Assembly (NCBI GenBank): GCA_948467395.1
Contig: CAOKDX010000021.1
Span: 1-57,226, forward strand
Reading direction: 5' to 3'
Length of the DNA stretch: 57,226 nucleotides
Source: an uncultured Clostridia bacterium
GTDB lineage: Bacteria; Bacillota; Clostridia; Lachnospirales; Lachnospiraceae
The translations under genes and the position numbers were made by a program. This document shows, in pieces, positions 27,019 to 35,866 of this stretch. Below the pieces are notes generated by a model. It was not told the origin of the DNA, ran no database searches, and worked only from the letters and a program-made list of their open reading frames with translations. The stretch's first letter is position 1. The number at the start of each line of letters is the position of its first letter.

Positions 27019-27762
27019 TCATTTCCTCCATTCGATCAGAAACATCAGCACAGACAATACTGCCAGTCCTGCCGTCTCCGTCCTCAATATTCTTTTTCCC
27101 AGAGAGACCGGCAGCGCCCCGCTCCGGGCCGCCTCTTCCACCTCACTGCGCTCGAATCCGCCCTCCGGACCGATAAAGATCCCAATACTCTTCTGTCTGG
27201 CAGCCCTCTGCATAATGTGCCGGGATTCATCCACAGTGTCGCAGAGTTCATAGGGAATCAGAACCGCAGCCAGCTCCTGTGCATATTCCAGCGCTTCTCC
27301 AAAATCCATACTTTCATGGATTTCCGGCAGAATCCCCCGTCCACTCTGTTTCGCTGCCGACTCCGCGATCGCCCGCCACCGCGCAAGCTTCTTCGCCTCC
27401 CTGTGGGCATCCAGCTTCACCACACACCTTCGTGACCTCACCGGAACCACATCAGAAGCCCCCAGCTCAACTGCCTTCTGGATCACCAGCTCCATCTTGT
27501 CCAGCTTGGGAAGTGCCTGAAACAGGACAATCCTCGCCGGAAGCTCTGTCACGGCAGGTCGTTCTTCCTGGATTCGAAGGAATACACCGGTATCCTGAAT
27601 GTCCTCTATTATACAATAATAATCCGTCCCCTGTCCACAGGAAACGACAACTTTTTCTCCCACAGACATCCGGAGCACATTTTTCATATGATTGATATCG
27701 TCCCCGGTAACACTGATTTTCCCATTTCCGACATTTTCCTCCGGCACAAAAAAGCGATGCAT
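27019..27762 (-). CDS. rsmE: 16S rRNA m3U1498 methyltransferase
   Basis: 247 aa, ATG after GGAGGG. SPOUT methyltransferase: N-terminal PUA-like domain (MHRFFVPEENV, DINHMKNVLRM) and knot region GIFIGPEGGFERSEVEEA, then LGKRILRTETAGLAVL. Its stop is one base from the start of the cysteine desulfurase, so translation is coupled. The order rsmE-nifS-thiI forms one operon. Confidence 0.95.
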   Translation of the reverse strand: MHRFFVPEENVGNGKISVTGDDINHMKNVLRMSVGEKVVVSCGQGTDYYCIIEDIQDTGVFLRIQEERPAVTELPARIVLFQALPKLDKMELVIQKAVELGASDVVPVRSRRCVVKLDAHREAKKLARWRAIAESAAKQSGRGILPEIHESMDFGEALEYAQELAAVLIPYELCDTVDESRHIMQRAARQKSIGIFIGPEGGFERSEVEEAARSGALPVSLGKRILRTETAGLAVLSVLMFLIEWRK

Positions 27763-27788
27763 GATTCCCTCCGTTTATTCCGCACAAA

Positions 27789-27817
27789 CGGCACAAATGG
27801 ATGTTCCATCTGTGCCG
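27789..27817 (-). terminator. Hairpin downstream of the FliD-like gene
   Basis: CGGCACAAATGGA and TCCATCTGTGCCG pair as a 13-bp stem (one mismatch) with a 3-base loop. The following T run is short (TTTG), so it may be an imperfect terminator. Confidence 0.5.
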
Positions 27818-27864
27818 CCGTATTGCTATTTCTATTCTGATCTGATACGTTACCTGTTCCGAAA

Positions 27865-28569
27865 TTAGTATTTGATGGTACCACTTGATGTATACGTCTT
27901 CTTGCCTGTATTTACCGCAATCTGATTTGCGCACTGATTGCTCAGGCTGGTGGCCTTCTGTGAAAGACGTGAAGCAAAAGATACACCGCCGGAAAATGCC
28001 GACTTAATCGTGCTCATCTGTGCCTTCTTGAATTTGTCCTCATCCAGGGAAAGGGTATTGTCCTCATTGATGGAAATCCCCATCTTGCCCAGTATACCGG
28101 AAGATTTACTTACATTTCCGGTCATCCATAACGTGGTCTGAAGAATCGAATAGGAGTTGAGATTCTTCGCCGCATTTACGGTACTGTTGTAGCTGGATAC
28201 CAGGCTCTTTACATCCTCCAGCATGTCTTCCGGTGATTCCACCTTACTGTAATCAGTCTTCTGAAGCTTCGCTACAGACTCATTCAGCTTCTGGGACGCG
28301 CTCTTCATCGTAGAAAGATTTGCCGCACTGTCCGCCTTGCCGGATTCTTTGATGGACTCTTTGCTGTCTTCTGACTTCTTTACAGGATTCTTTGCATAAT
28401 ACGCCTTCAGCGCCTTTTTATACGAACCGCTCTTGATCATCTGAAGATCCATGATAGATGAGGATAACATAGAAGATGAACTACCGCCAGCTGAACCTGT
28501 TCCCATATAACTATCAAAAAAACTGTAGGAATCCGAATAAGAATTTACACCGTCAAAAAAATTACTCAT
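27865..28569 (-). CDS. FliD-like / structural Ser-rich protein of unknown function
   Basis: 234 aa from ATG eight bases after AAAGGAG. The N-terminal 45 residues are Ser/Tyr/Gly-rich low complexity (SYSDSYSFFDSYMGTGSAGG). Residues about 55-110 are Lys/Glu-rich and helical. The second half resembles the conserved core of flagellar cap protein FliD (VESPEDMLEDVKSLVSSYNS, then LGKMGISINEDNTLSLDEDK). There is no signal peptide, no flagellar gene in the window, and true FliD is over 450 aa. It may be a secreted or surface filament relative; function unassigned. Confidence 0.6.
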   Translation of the reverse strand: MSNFFDGVNSYSDSYSFFDSYMGTGSAGGSSSSMLSSSIMDLQMIKSGSYKKALKAYYAKNPVKKSEDSKESIKESGKADSAANLSTMKSASQKLNESVAKLQKTDYSKVESPEDMLEDVKSLVSSYNSTVNAAKNLNSYSILQTTLWMTGNVSKSSGILGKMGISINEDNTLSLDEDKFKKAQMSTIKSAFSGGVSFASRLSQKATSLSNQCANQIAVNTGKKTYTSSGTIKY

Positions 28570-28682
28570 AACAACCACTCCTTTGAACTATTCAATTTTG
28601 GTCATCCATTACCATATTGTATATCGGCACTTTTCATAAGTCTCTTTACCAGTTATTTCAAAATAAAAGCAAAACTTTTATA

Positions 28683-29948
28683 TTAAGGCGGTCCAATCTC
28701 AATCTGAAACACCAGCCAGTTCACCTGCTCCCACTCCTCGTTGCAAACCTTCAGTTCACCGTCATACTGATTTACAATGAGAGCCAGGGATGCCAGCCCC
28801 AGTCCTCTCCCTGTACCCTTAGAGCTGTAACCGCTCTTCGTAAACTTCACGATATCTCCCTGAGGGACATACTCGGATGTATTCCTTACAATAATCCGTA
28901 TCGCTCTCCCAGTCTCCGCCAGCTCTACATATATCTGTCCGTCCTCCTGATGCTCCAATGCCTCCACCGCATTATCAATCAGGATCCCCAGCAGCTCAAT
29001 GACATGATATTCCGGAATTCGGAGCGTGTCTTCACCCGCAGTCTTTACAGAATAACTGATCCGGCAGCCCATTTCCTGTGCCCTGTCAAATTTCGAGTAA
29101 AGAAATCCCGCAAGAACCGGGGATTGGAGGGATAGCAGCCGATTGTACTGGTTATGCTTTTCCAGTTCACCCCGGTACAGGCTCTGCCGCCGGATCAGCT
29201 CCTCCACCGTATCTGCCGTTTTATATACCCCGCACAATGCCACAAGATGATTGTCAAATTCGTGCTGCCGCATCCTCACCGACTGTACCAGATCCTGGTA
29301 AGATCCCTCATAGGCTTTCTGAAGCTCCATTTCCCTGTTCTTAATACTGATTTCTGCCCTCCCCTTCTGCCACATAACGGCAAGAATACAGATAAGCACC
29401 GTCCACAATCCAAATATGATATAATCTGTAATCCTCAGGGAATCGTCAAATTTCAGTGTAATAATAAGATAGGCGGCGCCCAGCCCACAGCAGAAAATAA
29501 TTCCCCTGACCAGCCAGTCGTGATTCCGTATCAATTTCATTATTTTCCAAAGAAATCGTTTCCTCCCCACATATGCTGTCACAAGGCAGGAACAAATATT
29601 GGCCAACAATACAAGAATATCAACAAAAAACGGATTTTCGGCAAAATAGGCCGGGATGGCAAAGAACAGCTGAACAACTACGGCATAGACGAACAGAGCC
29701 GCCGCATTTACAATCAGGCCCGCCACACCCGGATGAAATTTGATTACCATATAGGCCGCCATCACCGCATATCCTGCAAATATAAACTTCTCATCCACAT
29801 AACCGGAATTGATCAGATCCAGAATGGCCAGATCGGCCAGAAACATCAGAATATCACAGATATGAAACCGGTACTTCTGCCCGGATATGTAATTGATCCC
29901 AAGAAATAGAAACAAGAGATCAAAGAATCCACTGATCCGGATAAGCAT
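28683..29948 (-). CDS. GHKL-type sensor histidine kinase (AgrC-like)
   Basis: 421 aa, ATG eight bases after AGGAGGG. Six to seven hydrophobic segments fill residues 1-190 with short loops, as in AgrC/peptide-sensing kinases. A coiled segment then carries the phospho-acceptor-like block RMRQHEFDNHLVAL. The ATPase has N box LGILIDNAVEALEH and G boxes GRGLGLASLAL. No LytTR or other response regulator is adjacent; instead two XRE proteins precede it in the same orientation (21-base gap to the nearer one). Confidence 0.85.
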   Translation of the reverse strand: MLIRISGFFDLLFLFLGINYISGQKYRFHICDILMFLADLAILDLINSGYVDEKFIFAGYAVMAAYMVIKFHPGVAGLIVNAAALFVYAVVVQLFFAIPAYFAENPFFVDILVLLANICSCLVTAYVGRKRFLWKIMKLIRNHDWLVRGIIFCCGLGAAYLIITLKFDDSLRITDYIIFGLWTVLICILAVMWQKGRAEISIKNREMELQKAYEGSYQDLVQSVRMRQHEFDNHLVALCGVYKTADTVEELIRRQSLYRGELEKHNQYNRLLSLQSPVLAGFLYSKFDRAQEMGCRISYSVKTAGEDTLRIPEYHVIELLGILIDNAVEALEHQEDGQIYVELAETGRAIRIIVRNTSEYVPQGDIVKFTKSGYSSKGTGRGLGLASLALIVNQYDGELKVCNEEWEQVNWLVFQIEIGPP

Positions 29949-29969
29949 TATGCCGTCCCTCCTGCGTAC

Positions 29970-30332
29970 TTATTCGACGGATTCTAAAACATCCATCAGA
30001 TACCTCATCATGCGAAATACAGACTCCTTTAGAACTCTTTTGGATTCCCCGGATTCGATCATGCCGATCTCATTCATCAGCATCTCACTTCTGGCAACGC
30101 CGCCATAGATAAAATTCAAATCGCAGTTCAGCTCGTTAAGCAGTATCTCATTGTACGGGCCGGAGATGGCATTGGTCCCATTTAAGATTTTATTGACAGC
30201 ATCCCTCTCAATGCCAAGTATTTCTGCCAGCTGATCCCTGGACACACCAATGGTTTCGATGAAATATCTCAGATTCCTGCCTGCCAGTACATTGGATGGA
30301 TTCTTTCCTTTGTAATTTGGTCTTTTACCCAT
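29970..30332 (-). CDS. XRE-family HTH regulator, co-transcribed with the kinase
   Basis: 120 aa, ATG seven bases after AAGGTG. A Cro/CI HTH at residues about 18-75 (NLRYFIETIGVSRDQLAEIL, RDAVNKILNGTNAISGP), then a helical tail with MIESGESKRVLKESVFRMMRYLM. It lies 21 bases upstream of the histidine kinase gene, so the two probably share a transcript and may act in one pathway. Target unknown. Confidence 0.78.
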   Translation of the reverse strand: MGKRPNYKGKNPSNVLAGRNLRYFIETIGVSRDQLAEILGIERDAVNKILNGTNAISGPYNEILLNELNCDLNFIYGGVARSEMLMNEIGMIESGESKRVLKESVFRMMRYLMDVLESVE

Positions 30333-30420
30333 TCGTTGACACCTTCTTTTACTCCTATCATATCAACTATTTTTCATATTATGTATGGATAAATTATATT
30401 CTCATTGATTTTCTGTCTTA

Positions 30421-30744
30421 TTAGTGCTCCATGGTCAGTCTGTATGCGGTTTTCAGCAAGGCGTCCACTGTCTCCAGGGTTCCCAGTTTGAACCGGTAAA
30501 TCGTCTTGAAGATCTCATCATCATACCTTCTGGCTCCCTGTCCCGTCATGATGTAATCCAGACTGACTTCCAGCACCTCTGCCATCCTCTGAAGGGTATG
30601 GGATGAAAAGCCCTTTTTGTCATTTTCAATTTCATACAAAAATTTTGCGGAGATTCCGGTTAATTCAGCCATAGTCTCTCTTGAAAACCCTCGTTCCGTT
30701 CTTAATAACATAATCCTTGCGCCTACAGAAATTTCATTGGTCAT
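30421..30744 (-). CDS. XRE-family HTH regulator downstream of the biosynthetic cluster
   Basis: 107 aa from the ATG six bases after AGGAGATG. HTH at about residues 5-65 (GARIMLLRTERGFSRETMAE, then SAKFLYEIENDKKGFS, LEVSLDYIMTG). The short helical tail is YRFKLGTLETVDALLKTAYRL. It is 159 bases downstream of the BtrH-like gene and 88 bases before the next XRE gene. Position suggests local control, but no operator could be picked out by eye. Confidence 0.78.
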   Translation of the reverse strand: MTNEISVGARIMLLRTERGFSRETMAELTGISAKFLYEIENDKKGFSSHTLQRMAEVLEVSLDYIMTGQGARRYDDEIFKTIYRFKLGTLETVDALLKTAYRLTMEH

Positions 30745-30903
30745 TTTAATCATCTCCTGGTAGATCGAGCAGCCATAAAGCTATTTCATTTGTCTAAAAT
30801 TTATATAGTAATATTTCACATTTAAATATATAGGTTTTTTTTGAAATACGAAACTGACAATATGTCCTAAGAACAAGTACTATTGTTCCTGGTAAACACA
30901 CAA

Positions 30904-32463
30904 TTACACCTGCCGTTCCTCTACCACATAACTCACAGCCACCACATGCAGATGTGGATTGACTGGCAGCCTCACAGTTTTAATTCTCTGTGCCCTATCT
31001 CCCAAAACTATTTTATTATATGTGATAAATACCTTGGAATTAACAATCTCCCCTGTGGCTTTTTTTGAACATCCCACCTCAATGATATTCCCTGAGCTGC
31101 AATCTGAAATATCATTGGCAGTAATTTTCATTATTGCCTTGTTTCCATTTTCAAATATGACTTTGATCGAATCCTCACATCCCCCCCACTCTGCACAAAG
31201 CAAAAATGCCAGAGAGTAGACAGGAGCACTTTTATTTATAGAAATAATCTGACCCTTACACACAATATTATCATTCTTAGATCTGAAATTTGTCTTAAAT
31301 GTTATCCCATTATATGTAATTCTTTCATAGGCAGCATTTAATAAAATATATTCACCGTCACCTGTCAGGTCACAATCCCTCTTGTCTTGTTCCTGATAGA
31401 TAAAACCCCTGTTATTGCATTTGTCCCTTATATCGACAGGTATGCACTCCATCTTCACTGGCTCGGATAATGGTTGAACTTCCGGGGTTGTACTCCCTTT
31501 TATATAAGATTGCAGGATTTCATATGCCTCCCGTTCAATCTGAACTGCAGACATCAGGATATTATAAACCTTTTCATTAAAGTCCGGCCTCCACCTTGTC
31601 CTTGCTGCTTTGAACATCATGTTCATAACAGTATTCCATTTGCCAATAGAAATATAAAGATAATCAATTACCTGGGATACTTTTTCTTCCAGCTCCTGAA
31701 ATTGCTCCAGAAAAACAATAAATAAATTCCTTCCCTTTATCAATTGCCGGATCCTCGTAATCAATTCAGAATCCAGAACACAATCTACATCCATCTCATT
31801 CTCAAATTCTACGGAGGGGACGAAATATTCTTTAAAAGCATTTGTAAATTGCTCCATCTGATCAAATTGTTCGATAAAATTTACTTCTTTCAAACATACC
31901 ATTTTCAGTAATTCATGATTGGAGTACTTATTTTCGTTTTCTATTTTTACTTCAACATAAAACTTAGATGCTTTCTCTAATAATTCCAAATCTACAGAAA
32001 ATGCTTCCTCAGAAAATTCCGGATCGACGATCCATACTTTTTTATGATCTGGCTCAATTGCTACAGCTACAGCCAAATGTGCGGAATGTTCCCTTTGATA
32101 TAAGAAACCCCAATAGGAATAATAAGTATCCATATGTATGATCGTCGGCAGATCATCCGCAAGATTGCCGTCAATTACTTTCAACAGCTCATCTACATCA
32201 CGTACATCTGTAAATTCAAATCGAACTCCATTAAATTCCAGATACTCCCTGCGGAAGGTCCTTTTCTCCTCTATACAATCTCCCATCTTTCTTCCCTTCG
32301 ATAGGCGCCCTTCCTTCAGGCCAAAATACCATCCACCCGAAAAAGCCTTTGTCAAGTCAATTCCCACTGTCTCACCATAAGCAACAGCAGCATATTCCAT
32401 ACATTCTGGAATAAAAAATTTAACCCTCTTAAGATTTCTTACTTTCAAATTGATTTGTTTCAT
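30904..32463 (-). CDS. BtrH-like acyltransferase-fold protein with C-terminal beta domain
   Basis: 519 aa; the start overlaps the end of the A-PCP gene (ATGA). The N-terminal about 200 residues resemble BtrH_N, a papain/C39-like fold: Cys21 (FIPECMEYAAVAYGE), a DLPTIIHMDTYYSYW strand, His126/His129 (QREHSAHLAVAVAI), Asp147 (VWIVDPEF). BtrH moves an acyl group from a carrier protein to an amine in butirosin synthesis. Residues about 200-330 are helical. Residues about 345-519 look like a beta-sandwich (YERITYNGITFKT, SAPVYSLAFLLCAEWGG), possibly ligand-binding. Its natural donor would be the carrier fused to the adjacent adenylation domain. The family call is from pattern recognition; a peptidase remains possible. 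Confidence 0.55.
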   Translation of the reverse strand: MKQINLKVRNLKRVKFFIPECMEYAAVAYGETVGIDLTKAFSGGWYFGLKEGRLSKGRKMGDCIEEKRTFRREYLEFNGVRFEFTDVRDVDELLKVIDGNLADDLPTIIHMDTYYSYWGFLYQREHSAHLAVAVAIEPDHKKVWIVDPEFSEEAFSVDLELLEKASKFYVEVKIENENKYSNHELLKMVCLKEVNFIEQFDQMEQFTNAFKEYFVPSVEFENEMDVDCVLDSELITRIRQLIKGRNLFIVFLEQFQELEEKVSQVIDYLYISIGKWNTVMNMMFKAARTRWRPDFNEKVYNILMSAVQIEREAYEILQSYIKGSTTPEVQPLSEPVKMECIPVDIRDKCNNRGFIYQEQDKRDCDLTGDGEYILLNAAYERITYNGITFKTNFRSKNDNIVCKGQIISINKSAPVYSLAFLLCAEWGGCEDSIKVIFENGNKAIMKITANDISDCSSGNIIEVGCSKKATGEIVNSKVFITYNKIVLGDRAQRIKTVRLPVNPHLHVVAVSYVVEERQV

Positions 32464-34193
32464 TTTGATCTCTCCGTTTCTCTCAGATGGTCAAAGTATT
32501 GAATGATATCGCCTATGGTAGAAAACGAACCAGATGCCAGGTATTCATCATCTATTTCTATACCCAATTCTTCTTCCGCTTGTACAATAAAATTTATATA
32601 TGTCAGAGAATCTATTCCTAATGTTTCTATTGGCGTATGATCCTGAATATTTCCTTTTTCTGTTTCTAATAGGCCACCAAAGCACTGAATCACCCATTGC
32701 CTGCTCCCACATTTCTTATCCTGTCGGTTTTCTGACTCTTCATCATATTCTTTACAATACCTGTGGACCATTGCACTCCGGTCTATCTTAGCACTGATGG
32801 TATATAGAAAGTCATCTACTTTTACAAAGCGGGCAGGCAGCATATAGGAAGGTAATTTATCTCCTAACGCTTTGCGGAGATCATCCCCTGCCCTCTCTTC
32901 CCTGGCAGTATAAAAACAGATAATCTTCTTTCCATGAGTATCCTCCTTCAGGCAGGATACGGCATTCGTGATATATGATATCTGTTTCATACATTCATCA
33001 ATCTCCTCCAATTCAATTCTATGACCAAGTATTTTTATCTGATTGTCTTTTCGGCCAAAACATAGATAATTACCATCACCTTTTTTGCAGCCCAGATCCC
33101 CAGTCTTATAAATTCTGGCGGTCTGCCTGCCAAACTGTAAAGTTTTAAAAGATTTCTGAGTCTGCTCTTCATTATTTCTATATCCCCTGGCTACTCCCCT
33201 GCCGGAAATACAGATCTCTCCCATCTGCCCTTCTTCTGCTATTTGCTCATTTTCAGACAAAATAAACACTTCTGTCCCACTGACAGGCTGGCCAATCACT
33301 ACTTCCCTGGAGTTTGTCAGATCTGCAACAAGAGACCAGATGGTAGTCTCTGTCGGACCATACATGTTATATATTCTTGCTTTAGTTACTGCCCTCAGTT
33401 TCTCCAAAAGTAATAGTGGGAAACTCTCGCCTCCCACCATGATTACCGCCATCTTTTCCAGACAATGATATTCTGGGTCTACTGACTGTATCATCTGCAG
33501 ATAGGAGGGAGTCATTTGAATCACATTCACATCTTCATCCTGCAAAAGTTTACATACCATCCTAGGATTTTTCCGTTCATCCTGATCTGCCAGTACAACA
33601 GTCATGCCAGTACACAGGGCAAGAACGGATTCCAGGAAAAATATGTCGAACATTTCACTGGTGCAGCATGCAATCCGGCTTTCCGCCGGGAAATCAATTC
33701 TCTCCAGCATAGCCGAAATGAAATTGAGAAGCCCCTCCCTACGTACTTCCACAGCCTTTGGCCTGCCCGTCGTTCCTGATGTAAAGAGTAAATAAGCCAG
33801 CTCCTGTCTTCCCGCAGGTATGCCTGTGACTGGTTCCGGCGGAATCTCAAGATCCGTTTGATCAAAAAATAGAACCGGACAATCTACTTTCCTTTCCTGT
33901 ATCCATTCACCATCGGTTATGATATAATCAATCTCTGCCGTATCGAGCATATATTGCAGTCGTTCTGCCGGAAGTTCTCTGTCTATGGGCAGAAAGACAA
34001 CTCCCTGATCCAGTAATGACATAACCGCCGTCAAGAGCCTTGGCGTTCGTTCCATTGCCAAGGCAATTGTCGATGTTGTATGTATGTTTTCTCTTTGCAG
34101 GAAAACATCAAATTTCTTTTTCAATCGACAGAGTTCTTCTGTTTCCCACAAAACATTGTTATATACAATATTCCCATGGATTACAAAATCCAA
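32460..34193 (-). CDS. NRPS adenylation-carrier (A-PCP) didomain, predicted glycine-specific
   Basis: 577 aa. Adenylation core motifs: A3 LLFTSGTTGRPKAV (about 135-148), A4 EMFDIFF, A5 YGPTE, A7 YKTGDL, A8 GRKDNQIKILGHRIELEEI, A10 lysine in ISAKIDR. The carrier at about 500-577 has LGIDSL with Ser529 for phosphopantetheine. By manual alignment to GrsA the pocket reads D183 I184 L187 Q226 M252 G254 M277 I285 W286 plus the A10 Lys, nearly the glycine code DILQLGMIWK. There is no condensation or thioesterase domain, so the loaded aminoacyl group must be taken by a separate enzyme, most simply the coupled BtrH-like protein. A short N-terminus (about 12 residues before the domain) shows it is a stand-alone loading module. 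Confidence 0.88.
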   Translation of the reverse strand: MDFVIHGNIVYNNVLWETEELCRLKKKFDVFLQRENIHTTSTIALAMERTPRLLTAVMSLLDQGVVFLPIDRELPAERLQYMLDTAEIDYIITDGEWIQERKVDCPVLFFDQTDLEIPPEPVTGIPAGRQELAYLLFTSGTTGRPKAVEVRREGLLNFISAMLERIDFPAESRIACCTSEMFDIFFLESVLALCTGMTVVLADQDERKNPRMVCKLLQDEDVNVIQMTPSYLQMIQSVDPEYHCLEKMAVIMVGGESFPLLLLEKLRAVTKARIYNMYGPTETTIWSLVADLTNSREVVIGQPVSGTEVFILSENEQIAEEGQMGEICISGRGVARGYRNNEEQTQKSFKTLQFGRQTARIYKTGDLGCKKGDGNYLCFGRKDNQIKILGHRIELEEIDECMKQISYITNAVSCLKEDTHGKKIICFYTAREERAGDDLRKALGDKLPSYMLPARFVKVDDFLYTISAKIDRSAMVHRYCKEYDEESENRQDKKCGSRQWVIQCFGGLLETEKGNIQDHTPIETLGIDSLTYINFIVQAEEELGIEIDDEYLASGSFSTIGDIIQYFDHLRETERSK

Positions 34194-34213
34194 AAAACCA
34201 CCATCCCTCTATT

Positions 34214-35866
34214 TTACAGATAGATCAGCCTGTCACACAGGTTCAATGACGATGCCCGATGTGATACCACGATAATTGTTTTATCCCGGCCAATCTCCTT
34301 TATCGCCTGCTGCACCTCATTTTCTGCATGTTGATCCAACGCACTTGTTGCCTCATCAAAGATAAACATATCAACATCCCTCAAAAACAGCCGTGCCAAA
34401 ACAAGCCGCTGCTTTTGTCCGCCGGACAGCTTAATGCCCTTCTCGCCAATCACCGTCTCATATCCGTCAGGCAATCCATCGATAAATTTATCTATAAATG
34501 CCCGTTTGCAGGCTTTTTGCATATCCGCTTCTGTCGCACTTTCATCCCCATATAATAAATTTTCACGAATTGTTGTATGAAACAATAGATTCTCCTGCAG
34601 AACAAAACCAACTTTTCTATGGACTGCCTGCAATGAAATCTGCTTGATATTGTAATTTCCAAATAAAATATTGCCAGATGTTGGTTCCAGCATACCTACT
34701 ATCATTTTTAATAGTGTAGTCTTCCCGCGTCCGCTCTCTCCCACGATACCTACCCTTTCTCCCTGATGGATCTTCATGGAAAAATCATTCAGTACTTCCA
34801 AGCCACCATCTTCATAAGAAAATGTTACATGGTCAAAGACCAGTTCACAACTGGGAAGATCCGAAACCAGTTTTTCTTCCTCCACAGGATTTTCTTCCAA
34901 AGCAGAAAGTGCCCTGTCATAATAAACAGTCCCCTCCTGTAAATCTGTGTCCGCAGTGACTACTGCCTGGACGGTATCTACCAGCTGCGAATAATACTGG
35001 GCAAACACAAGCAATGCACCTATCGTTATATTTCCATGGAAAATCAGCAGCCCGCCAAGAAAATACAGCAAAAACTGCATCAGGAACTCATCCTTTATCT
35101 TGGGAATGATCATTACCCTTGCCACCCAGTATTCAATAAAGACTAAAAACAACCGGGAATATTTTTCTGCATAAGACATAAACCTACCCTGGCAGGTATC
35201 CTCCAAGTTCAATGCACGGATTTCCCGCCAGCCATTTAACGCAGAATCTATGTAGCCCCCCATTGCTTCGTCATTGTGCCAGATCTTTTCATCGTTCCTT
35301 CTGGCCTTTTTCCCGATCACATGATTGATCCAGAAGGTAATCGGAATTGCTATGATAAGAATAAGGGCCAGATGCCATTCCAGAACAAATAATAGGGCAA
35401 ACAATAGAATCATTTTTAAGAAATTAATGAAATACTCCGTCGTCTGTATATTGGTAAAATCGCGTACTCTCAAAACCGCGTCGTCAATAACCATTTTCTT
35501 CTCGCCCACATTTATTTTTTCATATTCTGTAAAGGGCTGTTTCAATAGATTTTCTAATATTTTAAGCTTCATCTTCACTGTCACCTGGTTATTTACCCGG
35601 TATTGACAATAATTCCGCAAAAATGTAATTCCGGTATTCATAAGCTGAATACTGGCATATCCTATTATAACCGGAAACAGGAAAACCAGCTTCTGGCCCA
35701 GAATTACCTTCTCTATAAACATGCTGTAAAACAGTGGAACAGCTAATCCCAAAAACAAAACTATAACTGCAGCGCAAAAATTTACGATATATAACTTCTG
35801 CACACCCGCTGCATATGACCGCAGCCTGCGAATAACTCGAATTCTATACTTTATCTTATTAATCAT
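34214..35866 (-). CDS. ABC half-transporter (TMD-NBD), first of a pair
   Basis: 550 aa, ATG after GAGGAGATAGG, overlapping the previous gene by ATGA. Six membrane helices (about 25-300, for example IVNFCAAVIVLFLGLAVPLF, FLKMILLFALLFVLEW) then a nucleotide-binding domain with Walker A GESGRGKTT, Q loop FVLQEN, signature LSGGQKQR, Walker B MFIFDEA and H loop SHR. It ends soon after the H loop, so the NBD is a little short. There is no C39 peptidase domain. It probably dimerises with the neighbouring half-transporter as an exporter of the cluster's product. Confidence 0.9.
   Translation of the reverse strand: MINKIKYRIRVIRRLRSYAAGVQKLYIVNFCAAVIVLFLGLAVPLFYSMFIEKVILGQKLVFLFPVIIGYASIQLMNTGITFLRNYCQYRVNNQVTVKMKLKILENLLKQPFTEYEKINVGEKKMVIDDAVLRVRDFTNIQTTEYFINFLKMILLFALLFVLEWHLALILIIAIPITFWINHVIGKKARRNDEKIWHNDEAMGGYIDSALNGWREIRALNLEDTCQGRFMSYAEKYSRLFLVFIEYWVARVMIIPKIKDEFLMQFLLYFLGGLLIFHGNITIGALLVFAQYYSQLVDTVQAVVTADTDLQEGTVYYDRALSALEENPVEEEKLVSDLPSCELVFDHVTFSYEDGGLEVLNDFSMKIHQGERVGIVGESGRGKTTLLKMIVGMLEPTSGNILFGNYNIKQISLQAVHRKVGFVLQENLLFHTTIRENLLYGDESATEADMQKACKRAFIDKFIDGLPDGYETVIGEKGIKLSGGQKQRLVLARLFLRDVDMFIFDEATSALDQHAENEVQQAIKEIGRDKTIIVVSHRASSLNLCDRLIYL

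Noticed and set aside
28617-29909. Long plus-strand ORFs opposite the histidine kinase
   Set aside because: They are antisense shadows of a well-supported gene and have no recognisable domains.
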